Of a stretch of DNA of 64,000 nucleotides, positions 59,939 to 64,000 are shown one piece after another. Position numbers and translations under genes: made by a program. Numbering within the stretch: position 1 is the first letter of the stretch; each line of letters opens with the position of its first letter. The notes under the pieces are model-generated. The model did no database searches. It was not told the origin of the DNA and saw nothing but the letters and a program-made list of their open reading frames with translations. This stretch comes from Moniliella sp. 'wahieum'. Its lineage: Eukaryota; Basidiomycota; Moniliellomycetes; Moniliellales; Moniliellaceae. The stretch lies in assembly GCA_003971905.1 (NCBI GenBank), contig RSEE01000073.1:124001-188000 (forward strand), given 5' to 3'.

Positions 59939-60373
59939 TTGTCATCGACATCATCCAACGAGCGCAGCCACAAGAGAGAGCCAAACCACATCAAACCAAA
60001 CCAAAACGAGAGAGAAACAGAGCGTACCGCGTCGCGTGTCGCGCGCAGCCCAGCATCCCAGCGTCCCAGCAGGCAACCAACAGCCTAGGCCAGGGAGACA
60101 AGTTGAACGCGGGGGAGGGGAAGGGGAGACAGCGGGAGATTACTAGGGAAAAAAAGATAAAGATAAAGATAGGACGTGTCGTGCCGGCGCGGGGCCGGGG
60201 GGAGGGGGGGTTATTCGATATAGGACCAACGGCGAGCGAGAGAGGAGATAGGAGAATGGGAGAGACAACGTGGCGCCTCAGGGGTTCGTAGCACACGAGC
60301 CCACTAGCCACTGGGCACCGGACCTGATCGACCCTCGCTCCTCGCTCCTTGCTCCTCGCCCATCAACCATCGA

Positions 60374-62926
60374 TCATCTTTCCTCTTGTGCTTCAAGCCG
60401 TCGTAGGGCCTGGAGCAGGATGAGGGGCTTGAGACGAGTCGCTGCGCGTGGGCGAGGAGGGAGCGACTGGGGCAGGCGCGGCGCAAGGGGGAGGAGGGTG
60501 TGGTCTTGCTTGTTCTCAATTTGCGTGGGCTGGGGCGCCTGGGGGAGCGCGCCAGACGCAGCGGGCAGATCCAGGTGCGTGCCAAGAGCGGGCGGGGGGT
60601 CCAGGTCCGCAGAGGGAAAGTGAGCCGAGTACTTATCCACCAGGCTCTTGACCTTGCCCACTAGGACCGCTCGCTCGGCCTGGATGTGCTCAAAGGTAAA
60701 CTGCGGGTGGGCAGGACGCGGCAGGCCACGCATCAAGGGGCCCACGTTCCTCGGCGCCGGCAAGCCCAGCGCAAGGAACAGCGGCGGAAGGGAACGGTAC
60801 ACGTCCAATGCGTTTTCTCCCAGTCGGAGCGAGATGTACGCCCACAAGGCCAAGCCGGGCCAGACGAGCATAGGTAACGCCGGTAGGCCCACCACGGGCA
60901 CCGAACTGAAACTCAGTCGGCGCAACCGACTCCACCACGTTGAGCCGAGAATCCACCATGACGGGCGCGTCGCTGGTGCAAAGGTCTTCTGAGCCGCCCA
61001 GGTAAAGACCAAACTGTACAGCGACCACAGCGTGGGGGATACGACGGCGGCCACCATGACTTTCCAGCTGGCCAAGACGTCGCGAGCGGCCACCTTGACA
61101 GTGGATTCGGCCAACGCCTCGCGCGCCTTGATCCGAGCCAAGCGTTCGGAAATCAGGTAGATGGGCAAGTTGAGCGCAATGCCCGGAAGCGCCACGCTCA
61201 ACCAGCCCAGCAGCCGAGCCAGCCGAAGCACCAGCACGCCCATCATCCATGCCCGACCGTGAAGCCGCGCTTGCCTGGTCGCATTGGCCACCTGATGATC
61301 TTCCAAGCCAAAGGAACCCAGAACGTCGAGGTACCTCTCGATTTCTTTTTGTAGTTGCATCACGTCGGGTTCGTGGCGGAAATGGAGGTAGCCCTTGAGC
61401 AGCTTACGACTGAGCGCCATCACCTGGCCCGGGCTCAGGTGTCGACGACGTTCCTCCTGTTCGGCAAAGGAAAGGGGTGCCACCTCGTCCCCCTCCAACG
61501 AGTGCTGCAACGGAAGCGGATACAACCGGCGAGCCGCATGGACAAAGCGCAGCGTGGCGAAATCGGGGGCCTCAATCACCACGCTCTTCACCCCTTCTTC
61601 GATTCTCGCCATCATTTCTCCTGTCGCGGCTCGCTTTTGCTTGCCGCCCTGAGAAAACTGCTGTACCAGCTCTGGCGGGACGGGAATCGACCGTCCAAAC
61701 TCCACCACGGCACGGGAACGGAACTGGTCCCGGTGGAAATAGTAGAGGCCGACCGGGACCACCTTAAGTTTGAGGTTGGGATGGGTCGATAGCGCACCCA
61801 ACGCAATCAATGCAGCTCCTGCTTTGAGGGGGAGGAGAGAAGTGCGGTCGTGGCTCCCCCCTATATAGACAAACAAAACTGTTACCTCGAGTCTCTGAAA
61901 CCAACGGGGCCACCCTACTTACCTTCGGGGAAGATACCAACGCTCTCAGAGAGGAGCAACCGTTCGTATACTTGTCGGTACATGGAAGACTGGTCTAGGT
62001 AGGGCACCACGGTGAACTCCGACCCGTGGTCCAAAGCTTCGGACAAGGCTTGCATTTCAATTCGGTCGTTGGTGGGGAACGGAGCTTTGACCCGCACCTC
62101 GGTATCGGAGATGACTTGGACTACCGTTGCCGTTCCACTGCCCAATGGTTTGGGAAGCATAATCTGTCCACGCACTTCCAGCTGCTCGGTGAATACCGTA
62201 CCTTGTCCCACGACCAGTGTCGGGTCAGACGAGGAGACACGGACTGTGCCTTTTCCCGGCTTGGCATTGTCAAATGCGCGGGCAACCGGGACTAGAACGC
62301 GAACCGGTCAGTGTCCATCAAAACAAAAACAAAAACAACAAAAAGGGAAACGAGCGCAACCTACTTCCTTGCATGGCCCGAGCAAAAGCACCGACAAACA
62401 ACCGTTTCCAGCTCTTCTCGGCCGTGACAAAGGTAACGTGTCGGCCACTGGCGCGGAGAAGCTCGGACGAGACGACGGCCGGGTCGAGGAACTGGTTGGC
62501 ATGCGGTGCACACACAAATAGCACCCCATCTGCTTCTCCCGGAGCGGTGGCAACGAGGGGGATGCGGTAGATCCCGCGCGTCTCCACACACCGGAAGAAC
62601 ACATGCAGCACGATTCTCCACAGCGCAATGATCATGTCAAGCGACTGGACTGGCGTCAGGATTGGATTGGATTGGATTGGATGGTTTCCCCCACACTACA
62701 GGAAGAAGGGACGTACCATGTTGGCTGGGTTGAGGCCCGAAGCAGCAAAGAAACGCACCAACGCCGCCTTGACAGAGGGGGGGAGATTGGCATCGACAAA
62801 GTGCGGAGGCAAGAAGGGGATGGAATTGAAGAACTGGGTTAGGGAGAGCTGGGCGGCATGCTGGGCACGCTCCGCCCTGGAGTTGGCAGGCGCAGCGAGT
62901 AGGGTGGACCCGGGTGACACGGGCAT
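60374..62926 (-). CDS. Glycerol-3-phosphate / DHAP acyltransferase (GPT2/SCT1-like)
   Basis: Dual-substrate acyltransferase of the ER that makes lysophosphatidate. It starts MPVSPGSTLLAAPANSRAER at 62926. Introns: 62645-62716, 62292-62364 and 61861-61922. Acyltransferase motifs in order are APHANQFLDP (HX4D box with the catalytic His), GIPVARAFDNAKPGKG, VGIFPEG split by intron 3 to give EGGSHDRTSLLPLKAGAALI, and KVVPVGLYYFHRDQFRSRAV. Membrane helices follow (WLSVALPGIALNLPIYLISE, VMVAAVVSPTLWSLYSLVFT), then a disordered tail ending RRLEAQEER. About 780 residues, normal for Gpt2/Sct1. The whole gene is free of frame breaks, including a 1.49-kb last exon. Confidence 0.94.
61861..61922 (-). other. 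Intron 3 of GPT2/SCT1-like gene
   Basis: 62 nt, GTAAGT..TATATAG, inside the FPEGGSHDR motif. Confidence 0.88.
62292..62364 (-). other. Intron 2 of GPT2/SCT1-like gene
   Basis: 73 nt, GTAGGT..TTCTAG, with an AAAAC-type repeat on the plus strand; joins MQG to IPVARAF. Confidence 0.8.
62645..62716 (-). other. Intron 1 of GPT2/SCT1-like gene, with pentamer repeat
   Basis: 72 nt, GTACGT..GTCCAG, containing four tandem GGATT units (plus strand 62658-62679). Confidence 0.8.
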
Positions 62927-64000
62927 GGCGAGGTGAGGCCTGAGGGGTGGTGGGGGTGGTGGTGGTGAGCTGCTGGGTGGCGTTGGGCTCCCATTTGTAA
63001 TTTCCCCACCGGGCAGACCCCGCTTTTTTTAGGGGTTAGCATCCACCCAACCCCACAGGCGTGGCAACGCGGCAGGCCAGCCCCTACCACGCTGGGTTAG
63101 ACGTTAGCCGGTTAGAACTGGCCTGGCGGGTTCAAGTTGAACCGCCGCCCATCCTTTCATTTTTGCCCATTTTTGCCCCTCATTTCGGGCGGCCCTTCCG
63201 GTCCCTCAGCCGGCGGGGGCCGGTGGAGCTAGAGGAAGCCAGACGCTGCTCCGCCTGAGCGCCCTGCCGCCCATGTGCCGATGTCACTACGCCGTGGAAC
63301 ACGTAGACGCACGCCCAGGGCAGAGCCAGGAGCACCGACAGTCATTATAGCCTGCTATACTTGTCGCGGCCGTCTCGTCGCGTAAAGAAAGAGTGCATCC
63401 CTCAGGTGCCCTGCAGCCCGTCGGGCGCGCGTGACGTCTAGGTGTATACTGATGCCATCTAAAGGTGGCATCCAAAGGCACGTGTCGGGCAGACGCGTGC
63501 TCCCTGTGGGCGTGGTGGCCATCGAGGGCAACGTGCAAGGCCTGCAGACGGTTCGCATCCTGGTCCGCAAGCCATGTTCAGAACCGACCAATGGGAATTC
63601 CCCACCTATAGTTTCTTGGTCGCTTGTTCCGAGGTTGCGGCAACCTACGCAGATGAGAACGCGGGCCATGGGCGTGTCAAAGCCCCTTCGATAGAGTGTG
63701 TGCGGATCCAGAGAGCCAAGATATGGGAACGTAACAAGATTCTATAGGCTCTGCCACCTCGGCCTACAGTACCGACCCGATTGTTCTGTTACGATTCCTC
63801 GCCCACCCACCACCGCCATCTGTCTTTTCTGCTCTCCTCTGCGCCCAGGCACGGTTCCTTCTTACCCTACATAGGCAACGTGCCGAAATACCATGCAATA
63901 TGCGTCCCTCGGTCCGGGTCTAGGCAAACTCGGGGCGGCAAAAGTCACCCGGTCCATAAGGCTGTACAAAGAAACACGTTAACTCGTGGCCAGCAAGCAA
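62927..64000. other. Right-hand flank, no recognisable gene
   Basis: About 1.1 kb: promoter of the acyltransferase gene followed by DNA with no recognised gene, RNA or repeat up to the edge. Confidence 0.5.

Larger units (their letters stand above)
58472..60373. other. Intergenic region rich in heptads
   Basis: About 1.9 kb without a supportable gene, carrying heptads with the cores CGCG, GTAC, CATG, AGCT, ACGT and TTAA and a CATGTGC tandem repeat. It is the second-densest heptad zone after 41.7-46.4 kb. Confidence 0.65.

Overview
The window looks like nuclear DNA of a filamentous or yeast-like fungus, most probably a basidiomycete. It is GC-rich and most genes have short GT..AG introns (53 to 154 nt). 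It encodes a NuA4 scaffold of the Eaf1/Vid21 type, striatin, Ndc1, a Pho85 kinase, an FPK1/NRC-2-type AGC kinase and a complex I LYR subunit, and two tRNA genes carry introns after position 37. Lineage below phylum cannot be settled from the sequence alone.

Layout. 1-599 (-) secreted type-B carboxylesterase running off the left edge; 0.6-4.3 kb unexplained; 4.3-7.0 (+) striatin; 8.3-10.5 (-) Scd6/Lsm14; 11.2-11.9 (-) phosphoglycerate mutase; 14.2-15.6 (+) a Hbs1/Ski7-like N-terminal protein with no GTPase domain; 16.4-16.9 (-) complex I NDUFB9-like subunit; 17.2-21.2 (-) Eaf1/Vid21, divergent from 21.4-23.8 (+) an F-box protein; 24.4-25.6 (+) Pho85; 26.5-28.6 (-) gamma-glutamyltranspeptidase-like enzyme; 29.0-31.4 (-) Ndc1; 32.1-34.8 (+) FPK1/KIN82-type kinase; 35.4-37.5 (+) uncharacterised Ser-rich protein; 38.4 (+) tRNA-Glu; 39.2-41.0 (-) MFS transporter; 41-50.9 kb gene-poor island with tRNA-Phe, a reverse-transcriptase relic and dispersed repeats; 51.0-52.0 (+) uncharacterised protein; 54.1-55.9 (-) Golgi pH regulator-like protein; 56.8-58.5 (-) kelch protein; 60.4-62.9 (-) GPT2/SCT1 acyltransferase. 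The genes are mostly housekeeping and form no obvious pathway cluster.

Two window-wide properties matter to anyone using this annotation. First, many conserved genes are broken by one-base frame changes, very often inside C or G runs, so most CDS spans below are gene extents rather than open frames. The simplest reading is homopolymer error in the assembly. Second, the non-coding DNA is full of a short pattern: the triplet TCA (or TGA) repeated every 7 bases, with the 4 bases between being a self-complementary tetramer. Fifteen of the sixteen possible tetramers occur, and runs switch from one tetramer to another without losing the 7-base phase. I know of no described element with this grammar and regard it as the most interesting signal in the window.
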